64,000 nt of DNA from assembly GCF_030767025.1 (NCBI RefSeq), contig NZ_JASITE010000004.1, positions 186,001 to 250,000 on the forward strand, in the 5' to 3' direction. The translations under genes and the position numbers were made by a program. The DNA is from Nocardia sp. CC227C (lineage in GTDB: Bacteria; Actinomycetota; Actinomycetes; Mycobacteriales; Mycobacteriaceae). Shown one piece after another: positions 46,528-55,701 of this stretch (the first letter of the stretch is position 1; each line of letters begins with the position of its first letter). Below the pieces are notes generated by a model. It was given only the letters and a program-made list of their open reading frames with translations, was not told where the DNA came from and made no database searches.

Positions 46528-47706
46528 TCATCGCGCACCAATACTTTCCGGATAATCTCTCAGGTCGATATCGTTCGCCGCCCTGTCGCCGTACTTTGCC
46601 ATCCACGCGAAGGCGCGCGAACCCAGGAACCAGTTCCGGAAACGAATTCCCAGCGCGGTCTTCGGGGCCAGGAAAGGTCCCGGGTTGGCGCCGTCGACCG
46701 TGCGCAGGTATCGCTTCATGATCTCGTCGTAGCGCGCGAAGCCCACCGTGTGGTCACCGCCCGCAGCGGCGAGTTCACCTGCGAGAACGTAAGCTCCCAC
46801 CACCGCGTGCCCGGTGCCGAAACCGGCGAGCGTATTGCCGTGGGCGGCATCGCCGACGAGCGCTACACGACCCGTGGTGAATTTCTTCATTCGCACCCTG
46901 CTGATCGAATCCAGATAGCAGGTTTCGGTGGCCTGGAGTTCTCCGAGCAGTTCGGGCACGCGCCAACCCATTCCGGTGAACTTGTCGATGACGATGCGTT
47001 TCTGGGCGGCGATGTCGTCGCGGGGGTAGTCGAGTTCCCGGGACGCGAACATGTACAGCTGCGGTGATTTCGGACCACCCGCGATGACCAGCCGTCCCGG
47101 AGTGTTGTACGCATAAGCGGTTTCCCGCACTCGCGGCGCACCGGGATCGGTCGGCGCGTCGCCGGCGATGCAGTAATACCAGCCGCGGTAGCGCACATGG
47201 TCGCGCTCCGGGCCGAATGCCAATCGCCGTACGCCGGAATGGATTCCATCGGCCCCGAAAACCAGGTCGAAATCCCGGCCCGGAGCGTTCTCGAATTCGA
47301 CGTGCACGCCGTCGGAATCCTCTCGCAGGGCGGTGATCCGATCCCCGAAGATGTATTCGCAGTTCGCGGCGCTGTGGTCGTACAGCACGCGCGCCAGGTC
47401 GCCGCGCCGGATCTCGAGATCGCCGCCGGTGAAATCTCCCGACATGAACGCCAATTCGACGCCGTCGGCGTCGACGAACCGGGTATCGGTGGTGCCGGTG
47501 CGGCGGGCGCGCAGGTCGTCGAGCACGCCCATGCGCGCCAGCACGGTCAACTGGGTCTCGCCCTTGAAGTCGACCGCCTGACCACCGGGCCGCACCGCGG
47601 GAGCCCGCTCCACCACGGTCACGTCGACACCGTAGCGGTGCAGCCAGTAGGCGAGCGCGGGACCGGCGATGCTCGCGCCGGAGATCAGAACGGTGGTTCT
47701 GCGCAT
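46528..47706 (-). CDS. FAD-dependent monooxygenase (PHBH fold)
   Basis: A 392-residue flavin monooxygenase of the TetX/PHBH type. The dinucleotide motif is ISGASIAGPALAYWLHRYG, FGADGIHSGVRR is the central DG motif, and GRVALVGDAAHGNTLAGFGTGHAVVGAYVLAGEL binds the ribityl chain. Such enzymes hydroxylate aromatic or polyketide substrates or inactivate drugs such as rifampicin or tetracycline. It is divergent from a TetR gene over a palindromic promoter, so an inducible detoxification role is plausible. Confidence 0.88.
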   Translation of the reverse strand: MRRTTVLISGASIAGPALAYWLHRYGVDVTVVERAPAVRPGGQAVDFKGETQLTVLARMGVLDDLRARRTGTTDTRFVDADGVELAFMSGDFTGGDLEIRRGDLARVLYDHSAANCEYIFGDRITALREDSDGVHVEFENAPGRDFDLVFGADGIHSGVRRLAFGPERDHVRYRGWYYCIAGDAPTDPGAPRVRETAYAYNTPGRLVIAGGPKSPQLYMFASRELDYPRDDIAAQKRIVIDKFTGMGWRVPELLGELQATETCYLDSISRVRMKKFTTGRVALVGDAAHGNTLAGFGTGHAVVGAYVLAGELAAAGGDHTVGFARYDEIMKRYLRTVDGANPGPFLAPKTALGIRFRNWFLGSRAFAWMAKYGDRAANDIDLRDYPESIGAR

Positions 47707-47718
47707 GACGTTCCCTTC

Positions 47719-47762
47719 AACTGTGTCCGGTAGACGCTATAAAGCGTATGGCGGACACAGTT
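47719..47762. promoter_or_regulatory. Nested palindromes between the monooxygenase and TetR genes
   Basis: Outer arms AACTGTGTCCG (47719-47729) and CGGACACAGTT (47752-47762) match perfectly over 11 bp. Between them lies a second palindrome, ACGCT-ATAA-AGCGT, which also carries a TATAAA-like -10 sequence. This is the likely operator of the adjacent TetR protein for both promoters. Confidence 0.8.
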
Positions 47763-47797
47763 AGACGTCAACGCCGATTTCCGGAAGGATGACCACC

Positions 47798-48511
47798 ATG
47801 GCGGCACCCACCACCACGGAACTGCTGTGGGGCACCCGGCAGCGGCCCAAACGCGGACCCAAACCCTCGCTCACGCTGGAACGCATCGTCGCCGAGGCCA
47901 TCGCCCTCGCCGATGCGGAAGGACTGGCCAACCTGTCCATGGCTCGGCTCGGTGAGCGGCTCGGCTGCGCCAAGATGGCGCTCTACCGCTATGTGCCCGG
48001 GAAGGCCGAACTCACCGCCCTCATGCTCGACACCGGAGTGGGCGCGCCGCCGGAACTCGACGCGGACGAACCGTGGCGGGGGTATCTGGGCCGCTGGGCG
48101 GAAACGCTGTACCAGCGCATGCACACGCATCCATGGACCATCGAACTCTCCGTCGGCGCGCACGTCATGGGCCCGCACGAGATGAGCTGGGTGGAGACCG
48201 CGCTGCACGCGCTCGACGACACGGGGCTGACGGCCGCCGAGCAGTTCGACACCGTGGTACTGCTGATCGGGCATGTGCGCAGCCTCGTCCAGCAGATCGG
48301 CGGCGGCGACGGCGCCGACGCGGAAGGGCGGTTGCAGCGCGAGATGGCGGCGGTGCTGGCCGCGCACGGCCGGGACTACCCGCATGTCGTCGCCGCGCTG
48401 GCCGCGGCGGCGGCCGGGCCGGCCGGAGAGTCCGGGCGCGACAACGCGCTGCGCTACGGGATCGACCGGATTCTCGACGGTGTGGCGGCGTTCGTCGCAC
48501 GGCGGAAGTGA
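47798..48511 (+). CDS. TetR-family regulator (TetR_C type)
   Basis: A 237-residue repressor. HTH: ERIVAEAIALADAEGLANLSMARLGERLGCAKMALYRYVPGKAEL. The C-terminal domain is like that of tetracycline-type repressors (WAETLYQRMHTHPWTIELSV, FDTVVLLIGHVRSLVQQ, FGIDRILDG-like end). The ATG at 47798 has GGAAGG 9 nt upstream; the earlier ATG at 47789 has the site directly attached. It probably controls the divergent monooxygenase and itself. Confidence 0.88.
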   Translation: MAAPTTTELLWGTRQRPKRGPKPSLTLERIVAEAIALADAEGLANLSMARLGERLGCAKMALYRYVPGKAELTALMLDTGVGAPPELDADEPWRGYLGRWAETLYQRMHTHPWTIELSVGAHVMGPHEMSWVETALHALDDTGLTAAEQFDTVVLLIGHVRSLVQQIGGGDGADAEGRLQREMAAVLAAHGRDYPHVVAALAAAAAGPAGESGRDNALRYGIDRILDGVAAFVARRK

Positions 48512-48555
48512 GCCGAATACTGTTGCCCGCCAGCGCTCGGGCTTAGAGTCGGAAC

Positions 48556-48978
48556 ATGTCCGACTTACCCGAACTCCGGCAGGACGCCGTCACGGCGGTG
48601 CGCGAATTCTTCGCCGCCCTCGAGGTCAACGCCCTGGACGAGGCCATGGACCTCGTCCATCCCGGAATCGTCTGGAAGAACACCTCGCTGCCGGATGTCC
48701 GCGGAGCCGACCGCGTGCGATGGGTGCTGAACCGCTTCGCGGGACCCCGGTACGGATTCCGCGCCGATATGCACCACGTCGCGGCGACCGACGACGGCGT
48801 CGTGCTCACCGAGCGCACCGACTACCTGCGAGTGGGGTCGGTGGAAGTGGCCTTCTGGGTGTGCGGCACGTTCGAATTCGTCGACGGACGGATCTTCGTC
48901 TGGCACGACCACTTCTCGTGGGAGAACTTCGTGCGAGGCACCGTGGTGGGCGTGGCACGGGCGCTGTTCTCGCGCTGA
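48556..48978 (+). CDS. Limonene-1,2-epoxide hydrolase-like protein
   Basis: A 140-residue NTF2-like protein of the limonene epoxide hydrolase family. The catalytic set of this family (Asp-Arg-Asp) can be matched to R and D in LTERTDYLRVG and to D in FVWHDHFSW. N-terminal AVREFFAALEVNALDEAMDLVHPGIVWKN is typical. It may open an epoxide made by the nearby monooxygenase, but that link is only inferred. It is convergent with the MFS gene. Confidence 0.75.
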   Translation: MSDLPELRQDAVTAVREFFAALEVNALDEAMDLVHPGIVWKNTSLPDVRGADRVRWVLNRFAGPRYGFRADMHHVAATDDGVVLTERTDYLRVGSVEVAFWVCGTFEFVDGRIFVWHDHFSWENFVRGTVVGVARALFSR

Positions 48979-48982
48979 GCGC

Positions 48983-50410
48983 TCACCGGCCCCCGCCTCG
49001 GACCGGGGCGGGCTCGGTCGCGGGATGTTCGCGGTCGGCCGCGCGACGCCCGGGCAGCGCCGCCGCGGCGAGCAGGCCGAGCAGGGTGAGCGCGGCGGCC
49101 ATGACGACCGTGGTGCGCAGGCCGTCCCCGGTCGCGATCCGCAGGGCCTCGTCGTCGAGCCCGGCGGTGCCCGCGTTCGCGACGCCGACGAGAATCGCGA
49201 GTCCGGCGCCGATACCGACCTGCATCGCGGTGTTCGCCATCCCACCGGCGGTGCCCTGTTCGCGCGCGGCGACGCCCGTACCGGCCGCGGCGAACATGGT
49301 CGGGAAGACCGTGCCCGTCCCCATGCCGTAGACCACGATTCCGGCCAGGATCGTCCGGTAGGACCCGTCGGCGACCATCCCCACCGCGAGCAGGGCACCA
49401 CCGGCCGCCGCGAGCACCAAGCCGATGACCAGGGTGGCGCGGAGGCCGATCCGGACGATGAGCCGCTCGGCGACGAAGTTCGCGACCGCGATGACCAGCG
49501 ACAGGCTCAGGAACACGAGTCCGGTGACCAGTGCGCTGTAGCGCCACACGTTCTGCAGGAACAGGGTGAGGAAGTAGACGATGTTCTGCACCGTCGCGCC
49601 GAACACGAAGATGACGGCCAGCACCGGCCCCAGCGCGCGGGCCAACCGCAACGGCATCAGCGGGCTGGCACTGCGCGCTTCGATGACCACGAACGCGACC
49701 AGCAGCGCCACCGCCGCCGCGGCGCCTCCGAGGACGGGTGTCGAGGTCCACCCGGACTCCGGCCCCTGCGCCACGGTGAATACCAGCAGGGTGACGCCCA
49801 CGGTTCCGGTGAGCGCGCCGGGCACGTCGAACCCGCGACCCCGATCGCGTGGACCGTCCGGACTCAGCAATCCGAAGGCCGCCGCCGCGCCCATGACGAC
49901 CAGCGGGATGTTGATCAAGAACACCGCCTGCCACCCGAAGGCACTGGTCAGCACGCCGCCGAGCAGTGCGCCGAGACTGAGCCCGCCCGCACCGGCCATC
50001 GCCCAGACCGCGAGCGCGCGGATCCGCTGCGCACCCTCCTCGAACATGGTGTTGACCAGCGACAGGGTCGCGGGGAACAGCAGCGCCGCACCGGCTCCCT
50101 GTAGCGCCCGGGCGACGATCAGCGCGGTCGTGGTGGTGGCCAGGCCGCCCAGCAGCGACGCGGCTCCGAAAACCACCATGCCGAGAACGAACATCCGCCG
50201 CTTGCCGAGCAGATCCGCGGACCGTCCGCCCAGCAGCAGCAAGCCGCCGAAGAAGATGGCGTAGGCGCTGACCACCCACTGCATCGAGTGGCCGGAGAAG
50301 CCGACGTCGCGGGCTATGTCGGGGAGGGCGACATAGATGATCGTGAAGTCCAGCGAGGTGATCAGGCTGGAGAAGGCCAAGAGGGCGAGGGTTGTCGCAG
50401 GGCGTTTCAT
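48983..50410 (-). CDS. MFS drug exporter (DHA2/EmrB-QacA type)
   Basis: A 475-residue transporter with about 14 hydrophobic helices. Family marks: LDFTIIYVALPDIARDVGFSGHSMQWVVSAYAIFFGGLLLLGGRSADLLGKRRMF (motifs D1 and A) and ARALQGAGAALLFPATLSLV (motif C-like). It would export drugs or secondary metabolites by proton antiport. ATG 50410 has AAGGA about 7 nt upstream. It lies 19 bp after the FMN reductase gene and is probably in its operon. Confidence 0.92.
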   Translation of the reverse strand: MKRPATTLALLAFSSLITSLDFTIIYVALPDIARDVGFSGHSMQWVVSAYAIFFGGLLLLGGRSADLLGKRRMFVLGMVVFGAASLLGGLATTTTALIVARALQGAGAALLFPATLSLVNTMFEEGAQRIRALAVWAMAGAGGLSLGALLGGVLTSAFGWQAVFLINIPLVVMGAAAAFGLLSPDGPRDRGRGFDVPGALTGTVGVTLLVFTVAQGPESGWTSTPVLGGAAAAVALLVAFVVIEARSASPLMPLRLARALGPVLAVIFVFGATVQNIVYFLTLFLQNVWRYSALVTGLVFLSLSLVIAVANFVAERLIVRIGLRATLVIGLVLAAAGGALLAVGMVADGSYRTILAGIVVYGMGTGTVFPTMFAAAGTGVAAREQGTAGGMANTAMQVGIGAGLAILVGVANAGTAGLDDEALRIATGDGLRTTVVMAAALTLLGLLAAAALPGRRAADREHPATEPAPVRGGGR

Positions 50411-50429
50411 GAGCTGTCCTTCTCCGGTA

Positions 50430-51002
50430 CTAGTGCGCATACGGCCGGATGGCCCGGGCGTCGTGTAGTGCACGGGCCCACCAGGTGAGTTGGTGGAGCA
50501 GTGCGGTCGCGGCGGCTTCCGCGCCGGCGGCGTCCAGCGGCCGGCCCGCGTCGTCGAACCTGTTCCAGCAGGAGTGGAAGCTCACGGTGTTGCGGATGGT
50601 GATCGCGTGCAGTTCGCCGAACACCTGACGCAACTGCTCGACGGCGCGCAGGCCCCCCGAGACTCCGCCGTAACTGACGAAGGCGACCGGTTTCGCCTTC
50701 CACTCGTCGACGTAGGAGTCGATGGCGGTCTTGAGCGGGGCGGGGTAGCCGCGGTTGTACTCGGGCGAGACGATCACGAAGGCGTCGGCCTCGGCCAGGC
50801 GCGGAGCCAGGGCATCGACCGCGGCACCGGTTTCGTCCAGGACATCGGACAGACCGGCTTCGGCGAGATCGATCAGGTCGAGGTCGAGCCCGCCGTGCGC
50901 CCTCGCGTGACCGTGGAACCAGGTCGCCACCGTCGGTCCGAATCGCTGTGCTCGTGTGCTGCCGATGATGATCGCCACGCGCAGGGGATCGGTTGCTTGC
51001 AT
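50430..51002 (-). CDS. NAD(P)H-dependent FMN reductase
   Basis: A 190-residue flavodoxin-like reductase. FMN phosphate loop: IIIGSTRAQRFGPTV; FMN ring loop: VSPEYNRGYPAPLKTAIDSY; then FVSYGGVSGGLRAVEQLRQVF. Such enzymes reduce quinones, azo compounds or chromate. It is first in an operon with an MFS exporter and divergent from a SARP regulator, whose direct-repeat sites lie in the shared promoter. Confidence 0.9.
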   Translation of the reverse strand: MQATDPLRVAIIIGSTRAQRFGPTVATWFHGHARAHGGLDLDLIDLAEAGLSDVLDETGAAVDALAPRLAEADAFVIVSPEYNRGYPAPLKTAIDSYVDEWKAKPVAFVSYGGVSGGLRAVEQLRQVFGELHAITIRNTVSFHSCWNRFDDAGRPLDAAGAEAAATALLHQLTWWARALHDARAIRPYAH

Positions 51003-51054
51003 CGCGTCTGCCTTTCCACAGTGAAGTCGATCCCCACGACCTTCACGTCCGGGG

Positions 51055-51082
51055 CCTACAGGACCCCTACAACCGGCCTACA
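51055..51082. promoter_or_regulatory. Three CCTACA direct repeats with 11-bp spacing (SARP-type site)
   Basis: CCTACA occurs at 51055, 51066 and 51077, exactly 11 bp apart, so on one face of the helix. SARP proteins are known to bind heptamer-like direct repeats with this period near -35 boxes. The array is 41 bp before the SARP gene and 52 bp before the FMN reductase gene. Confidence 0.75.
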
Positions 51083-51123
51083 CGCCGTTCGGCCGCGACC
51101 GAGCGGTCCGTATCGTCTCGGGG

Positions 51124-54100
51124 ATGAGGTTCGGTGTGCTCGGCCCGCTCGAGGTGTGGACGGATCGGGGTGTACAGGTCGCGATCCCGGCCGGGCAGTT
51201 GCGAACGGTGCTCGCCGTACTCCTGGTCCACCGCGGACATTCGGTATCCACCGACCGCCTCGTCGACGCGCTGTGGCCGCGCCGGACACCCCGGGACGCC
51301 GCGGCCGCCCTACAGGTCAAGGTCTCGCAACTGCGCGGGGCGCTCGCCGCCGCCGAGCCGGGTGCCCGCGCTCTGGTGATGTCCGGGACCGGGGGTTATC
51401 GCCTCGATGTCACGGCCGATGCGGTGGACGCGGGCCGGTTCGAGGAGCTGCTGGCATCCACCGGCTCGGACGCGCGCTCGCGGGCGGATGCATTGTCCAC
51501 CGCGCTCAGGCTCTGGCGGGGCGCGCCCTTCGCCGATGTGGCCGACGCGGAATTCGCGGCGGTCGAGGCGGCACGGCTGGCGGAACTGCGGCTCTCGGCC
51601 GTGGAAGCCTGGGCCGCGGCGCTGCTCGAACTCGGCGAATACACCGATCTGGTAGCGGAATTGGCGCCGCTGGTCGCCGAACATCCGCTGCGGGAACGGC
51701 TGTGCGCCGCGTATCTGCGCGCGCTGTACGGGTCCGGCCGCCAGAGTGAGGCCCTCGCCGCTTTCACCGAGTTGCGGAAACGGCTACGCGCCGATCTCGG
51801 CATCGATCCCGGCCCCGAGATCGCCGAGGTGCATCGGGCCATCCTCGCTCAGGATCCGGCGCTCACGCCTGCCTCGGCCGCCACGCCGACGAACCTGCCC
51901 GGCCAGTTGACCGAACTGATCGGTCGGGCCGAAGCGGTGCACGAGGTGCACGGCCTGGTCGGCGACTACCGGTTGGTGACACTCGTCGGCCCCGGCGGAG
52001 TCGGCAAGACCCGGCTCTCGATCGAGGCGGCGCGCGGACTGACCACCGACCACCCCGACGGCGTGTGGTTCGTCGAACTCGCCGGGATGAACGCGACCAC
52101 CGCCGCCCGCACCTCCATCCTGGACACCGTGCACGCGGTGATCGGAATCCGCAGCGACATTCGGACCGCCACCGGTCCGCTCGACCGACTCGTCGCCGCG
52201 TGGGACGGCAGACAGGTGCTGCTCGTCCTCGACAATTGCGAGCATCTGGTCGCCGTGGTCGCCGAGCTGACCGAGCAACTCCTGCGGTCGGTGCCCGGTC
52301 TGCGGATCCTGGCCACGAGCCGGGAACCACTCGGTGTCTCCGGTGAAGCCGTCTATCCGGTCGCCGCGCTCGAACTGCCGTACTCGCCCGCTGATACCGG
52401 CGTGGCGGCACTGCGGAAATTCAGTGCCGTCCGGCTGTTCACCGCCCGCGCGGCGGCCGCTTCCCCCGGTTTCGCCATCGACGCGGGAAACGCCGCGGCC
52501 GTCGCGACGATCTGTCGCCGACTCGACGGAATCCCGCTGGCACTGGAGCTGGCCGCCGCCCGGGTGCGGGCATTCGGCGTCCGGGAACTGGCGGCGCGGA
52601 TGGACGATCGATTCGAGCTGTTGGTCGCCGGACGCCGGAGCGGGCCCGGCCGCCAACAGACGCTGCGCGCGGTAATCGACTGGAGCTGGGAACAGCTGAC
52701 CGAACCGGAACAGGCCGTGCTGCGCAGGCTCTCGGTGCACAGCGACGGGTTCGGGCTCGCGGCGGCCGAATACGTCTGCGCGAGTGCGGACCTCGCCCCG
52801 GAGCGGATCGCCGACCTGCTCGCCCGCCTGGTCGACCGCTCGCTGGTCGCGATGACCGACACCGATGCGGGCCCCCGCTACCGGCTGCTGGAATCGGTCG
52901 CGCTGTACTGCTCGGATCGGCTGTCGGAGGCCGGTGAGGCCGACTCGCTGCACACGGTGCGCAACGAGTACTACACGGCGCTGTCCGAGCGGGCGCACGC
53001 ACAGCTGCGAGGCGCCGACCAGCGGCATTGGCTGGCCGTGCTGGATATCGAATACCCGAATATGCGGTCCGTCGTCGAGGATTCGGTGCGTCGCGGCGAT
53101 TCCGGCGTCGCACTGCGCCTCGTCGGCGCGCTGGCCTGGTACTGGTTTCTCCGCGGCCGGATCGAGGAGGGCATCCGGCAACTCGACGCGGCGCTCGGCG
53201 CCGGCGGGGCGGCCGCCCCCGCACTGTGGGCGCGGGCCAATGGCTGGCGATCGGCGCTCACGCTGCTCAGCATTGCCGCGTCCGACCGACCGGAGCTGGT
53301 CGAGGCCGGACTCGCGGGATTCGACGGGGTGAACGATCCATCGGGCCGCGCGTTCACCGAATGGATACTCGGCGAGGTGCTGCTCGGCGGCGGCGACCAG
53401 TCGGTCAGCGCCATGCTGGCTCAGCGGTCTCTGACGGGCTTCCGCACGTCCGGGGATCAGTGGGGTATCGCCGCCGCGCTCAGCAGCGCGGCCCACCACG
53501 CCATGCTGCGCGGCGACCTGGCGGCCATGGCCCGTGACGCGACCGAGAGTGCCCGTCTGTTCGAGGTTCTGGGCGATCGATGGGGCCAGCTGCGTGCCGA
53601 TGAACTGCTCGGCCGACACGCCGAGATCATCGGCGACTACGCCGAATCCACGCGTCTGCGCCGCGACGGACTGCACCGGGCCGAGGAACTCGGCCTGTGG
53701 CCGCGGGCGGCCGACATGATGTCGGGACTGGGCCGGCTCGCCCTGCTCGCGGGCGACCTGGCCCAAGCGCGAGTACTCCACGAGCGCGCCCTCGAACTCT
53801 CGGTGAACCAGGGTCACGAACCCGGCCGGATCTTCGCGGCGGTCGGCCTCGGCATCGGCGCCAGACGCGAAGGACGCCTCGACGAGGCCGAGAAACACAC
53901 CCGGGCGTCCCTGGACTGGAACCGCGAAGTCGATTACGCGCCCGGTGTCGCCCACAGCCTCGCCGAACTCGGCTTCATCGCCGAACTGCGCGGCGATCCC
54001 GAGCAGGCGCACGCCTACCACCGGGAAAGCCTGGCGGTGGCCCGGCGAATCGGTGATCCCCGCGCGATAGCCCTCGCACAGGAGGGCCTCGCGGGTGCCG

Positions 54101-54255
54101 CCGCCCTCGCCGGGCACACCGGACGCGCCCGCCGCCTGCTCCGTACGGCGGCAGCGGCGCGCGATGCGGCGGGAGCACCGCTGCCCGAACCGGAGCGCAT
54201 GGATGTGGACCGCATCATGGCGGCGATCAGGGCCGCCGCCGATCACCCCGAATGA
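51124..54255 (+). CDS. SARP/AfsR-type regulator with NB-ARC-like ATPase and TPRs
   Basis: A 1043-residue regulator. Residues 1-95 are a winged helix (MRFGVLGPLEVW, TDRLVDALWPRRTPRDAAAALQVKVSQLR), then a BTAD domain to about 240. A P-loop is seen near residue 290 (VGPGGVGKTRLSIEAA), with Walker B LLVLDNCEHL and the GIPLALELAAARV motif of STAND ATPases, and a TPR-like C-terminus. It likely activates the divergent reductase-exporter operon and itself through the 11-bp repeats. It is not a close copy of the SARP at 115-3456. Confidence 0.9.
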   Translation: MRFGVLGPLEVWTDRGVQVAIPAGQLRTVLAVLLVHRGHSVSTDRLVDALWPRRTPRDAAAALQVKVSQLRGALAAAEPGARALVMSGTGGYRLDVTADAVDAGRFEELLASTGSDARSRADALSTALRLWRGAPFADVADAEFAAVEAARLAELRLSAVEAWAAALLELGEYTDLVAELAPLVAEHPLRERLCAAYLRALYGSGRQSEALAAFTELRKRLRADLGIDPGPEIAEVHRAILAQDPALTPASAATPTNLPGQLTELIGRAEAVHEVHGLVGDYRLVTLVGPGGVGKTRLSIEAARGLTTDHPDGVWFVELAGMNATTAARTSILDTVHAVIGIRSDIRTATGPLDRLVAAWDGRQVLLVLDNCEHLVAVVAELTEQLLRSVPGLRILATSREPLGVSGEAVYPVAALELPYSPADTGVAALRKFSAVRLFTARAAAASPGFAIDAGNAAAVATICRRLDGIPLALELAAARVRAFGVRELAARMDDRFELLVAGRRSGPGRQQTLRAVIDWSWEQLTEPEQAVLRRLSVHSDGFGLAAAEYVCASADLAPERIADLLARLVDRSLVAMTDTDAGPRYRLLESVALYCSDRLSEAGEADSLHTVRNEYYTALSERAHAQLRGADQRHWLAVLDIEYPNMRSVVEDSVRRGDSGVALRLVGALAWYWFLRGRIEEGIRQLDAALGAGGAAAPALWARANGWRSALTLLSIAASDRPELVEAGLAGFDGVNDPSGRAFTEWILGEVLLGGGDQSVSAMLAQRSLTGFRTSGDQWGIAAALSSAAHHAMLRGDLAAMARDATESARLFEVLGDRWGQLRADELLGRHAEIIGDYAESTRLRRDGLHRAEELGLWPRAADMMSGLGRLALLAGDLAQARVLHERALELSVNQGHEPGRIFAAVGLGIGARREGRLDEAEKHTRASLDWNREVDYAPGVAHSLAELGFIAELRGDPEQAHAYHRESLAVARRIGDPRAIALAQEGLAGAAALAGHTGRARRLLRTAAAARDAAGAPLPEPERMDVDRIMAAIRAAADHPE

Positions 54256-54328
54256 GCCACGGCCGCGCACGAACTCAGGAGCTCGGCGGCCGACCCGGCC
54301 GCCTGCTCCATGGCCTCGAGAACACGCG

Positions 54329-55204
54329 CTAGCGGGCTACGACCAGGCGCAGGGTTTCGAGTTCCGCGCGGGCCTGTTCGCCGGATTCGCCGAGGTCGGT
54401 GCGTCCGAAGACGTTCCAGCGGTCCAGCAGCGGGGCGAAGACGAGCTCGGGTTCCTTGGCGCGGTCGTAGAGGCCCGCGTCGGCGAGGACGTCATCGCTG
54501 CTGCGGCCGTCGGCGAGGGTGGCCTCCGGAACGCGGAAGTCGGTGACGCGGTCGGCGATGGCGCGCATGGTCTGGTCCGGGAAACGGTCCAGGGCGGCGG
54601 TGATCAGGTTCGCGAAGAATTCCGCCTGGAGTTCGTCGTCGACGGCGATGCGGCGGGCGATCTCGGTGACCATGGGGTTCTCGCCGAGCGCCTCGGTATT
54701 GCGGTGCCGCACCGCGGACGCGGTCTCCTCGAGGGCGCACACCGCCAGCACGTCCAGCAGGTGCATGGGCGGGCGGCGGAAGCCGCGCGTCATGTGCTCC
54801 ATGCGCATCCGCTCCAGCTCCACCGGGTCCACCGCACGGGTGACCATGAGGTAGTTGCGGATGAGGATCTCGTGCCGGTTCTCCTCCGCGGTCCACCGGC
54901 CGACCCAGCGCCACCACGGGCCGCGACGCAGGTGCCTGCCCAGTTCGCGGTGGTAGGACGGCAGGTTGTCGGCGATCAGCACGCTGACGGTGAGCGCCAG
55001 CTTCGCGGTCTCGCTCAGCTCGGATTGCTCGGGGTCCCAGTCGATCCCACCGAGGAAGGCGAAGTTGCGGCCGTCGTCCCAGGGCACGTAGTCATGCGGC
55101 TGCCACCCCGCGGCGGCGGCGATGTGGCGGGTCAGGTTGGTCTCCACCTCCGGCGCGAGTGCGTCGAGGAGGTCGCGGTCGGACAGCACATTCTGCACCG
55201 GCAC
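54329..55204 (-). CDS. desA2: Acyl-ACP desaturase-like protein (DesA2 type)
   Basis: A 291-residue ferritin-like desaturase homologue, in the same neighbourhood as desA2 (Rv1094) near fum in mycobacteria. EENRHE is intact and ALEETASAVRHRN is present. But the first ligand position, usually TEDNLP, is IADNLP, and the last motif, usually DExxH-like, is DDELQAEF. So up to three of six expected iron ligands are changed (Glu to Ala, Glu to Asp, His to Gln). It may not desaturate, or may bind metal differently. Confidence 0.85.
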   Translation of the reverse strand: MPVQNVLSDRDLLDALAPEVETNLTRHIAAAAGWQPHDYVPWDDGRNFAFLGGIDWDPEQSELSETAKLALTVSVLIADNLPSYHRELGRHLRRGPWWRWVGRWTAEENRHEILIRNYLMVTRAVDPVELERMRMEHMTRGFRRPPMHLLDVLAVCALEETASAVRHRNTEALGENPMVTEIARRIAVDDELQAEFFANLITAALDRFPDQTMRAIADRVTDFRVPEATLADGRSSDDVLADAGLYDRAKEPELVFAPLLDRWNVFGRTDLGESGEQARAELETLRLVVAR

Positions 55205-55422
55205 AATCTAGCGGCTGCGCGGCAAACATGGGGATCTTCGCGCCGTATTCGCAACGGCTATCGCAAAACCCAGCATCGCGCCGCGTGTCGCCACTCCGTG
55301 GCGCGTGTCGCGCGGGCCGCGCGAGCACCCGCCCGCGGGTGCCCCGCGACAATCCAGCGCCCCGCCGACCAGTCGGTACCCGGCCAACACACGGCGGTCG
55401 TGTCGCATCCGCACCCCCGCCC

Positions 55423-55490
55423 CACCGCGAGTCCCATCGCACCGCGAGTTGCGCCGCACCGCGAGTTGCACCGCACCGCGAGTTGCGACT
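55423..55490. repeat. 17-bp tandem repeat, block A (four units)
   Basis: Units start at 55423, 55440, 55457 and 55474; consensus CACCGCGAGTTGCRCCG. The block ends at a gene tail (55490-55589), beyond which block B of the same repeat family begins. Confidence 0.9.
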
Positions 55491-55589
55491 CAGATGCGGT
55501 CGGCGGCGGCCAGTTCCTCGACCAGCAGTTCCGCGAAGGTGTAGGTGCCGGTCGGCTGGTCGTCCTGCCCGAGCAGGTAGAGGCGCTGG
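55490..55589 (-). pseudogene. C-terminal gene tail trapped between two repeat blocks
   Basis: On the minus strand this stretch reads as a protein end: QRLYLLGQDDQPTGTYTFAE then LLVEELAAADRI and a stop at 55490. It looks like real coding sequence but its upstream part is replaced by block B repeats. I do not recognise the family. Confidence 0.45.
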
Positions 55590-55664
55590 CACCGCGAATC
55601 CCGCCGCACCGCGAATCCCGCCGCACCGCGAATCCCGCCGCACCGCGAATCCCGCCGCACCGCG
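55590..55664. repeat. 17-bp tandem repeat, block B (four units plus a partial)
   Basis: Four identical units of CACCGCGAATCCCGCCG (starts 55590, 55607, 55624, 55641) and a partial fifth. They share the CACCGCGA core with block A but differ in the second half, so the two blocks expanded separately. Confidence 0.92.
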
Positions 55665-55701
55665 GGCTCGGAGCACAGCTGCCGAGCCCGCGGTGGTCGG
55701 A

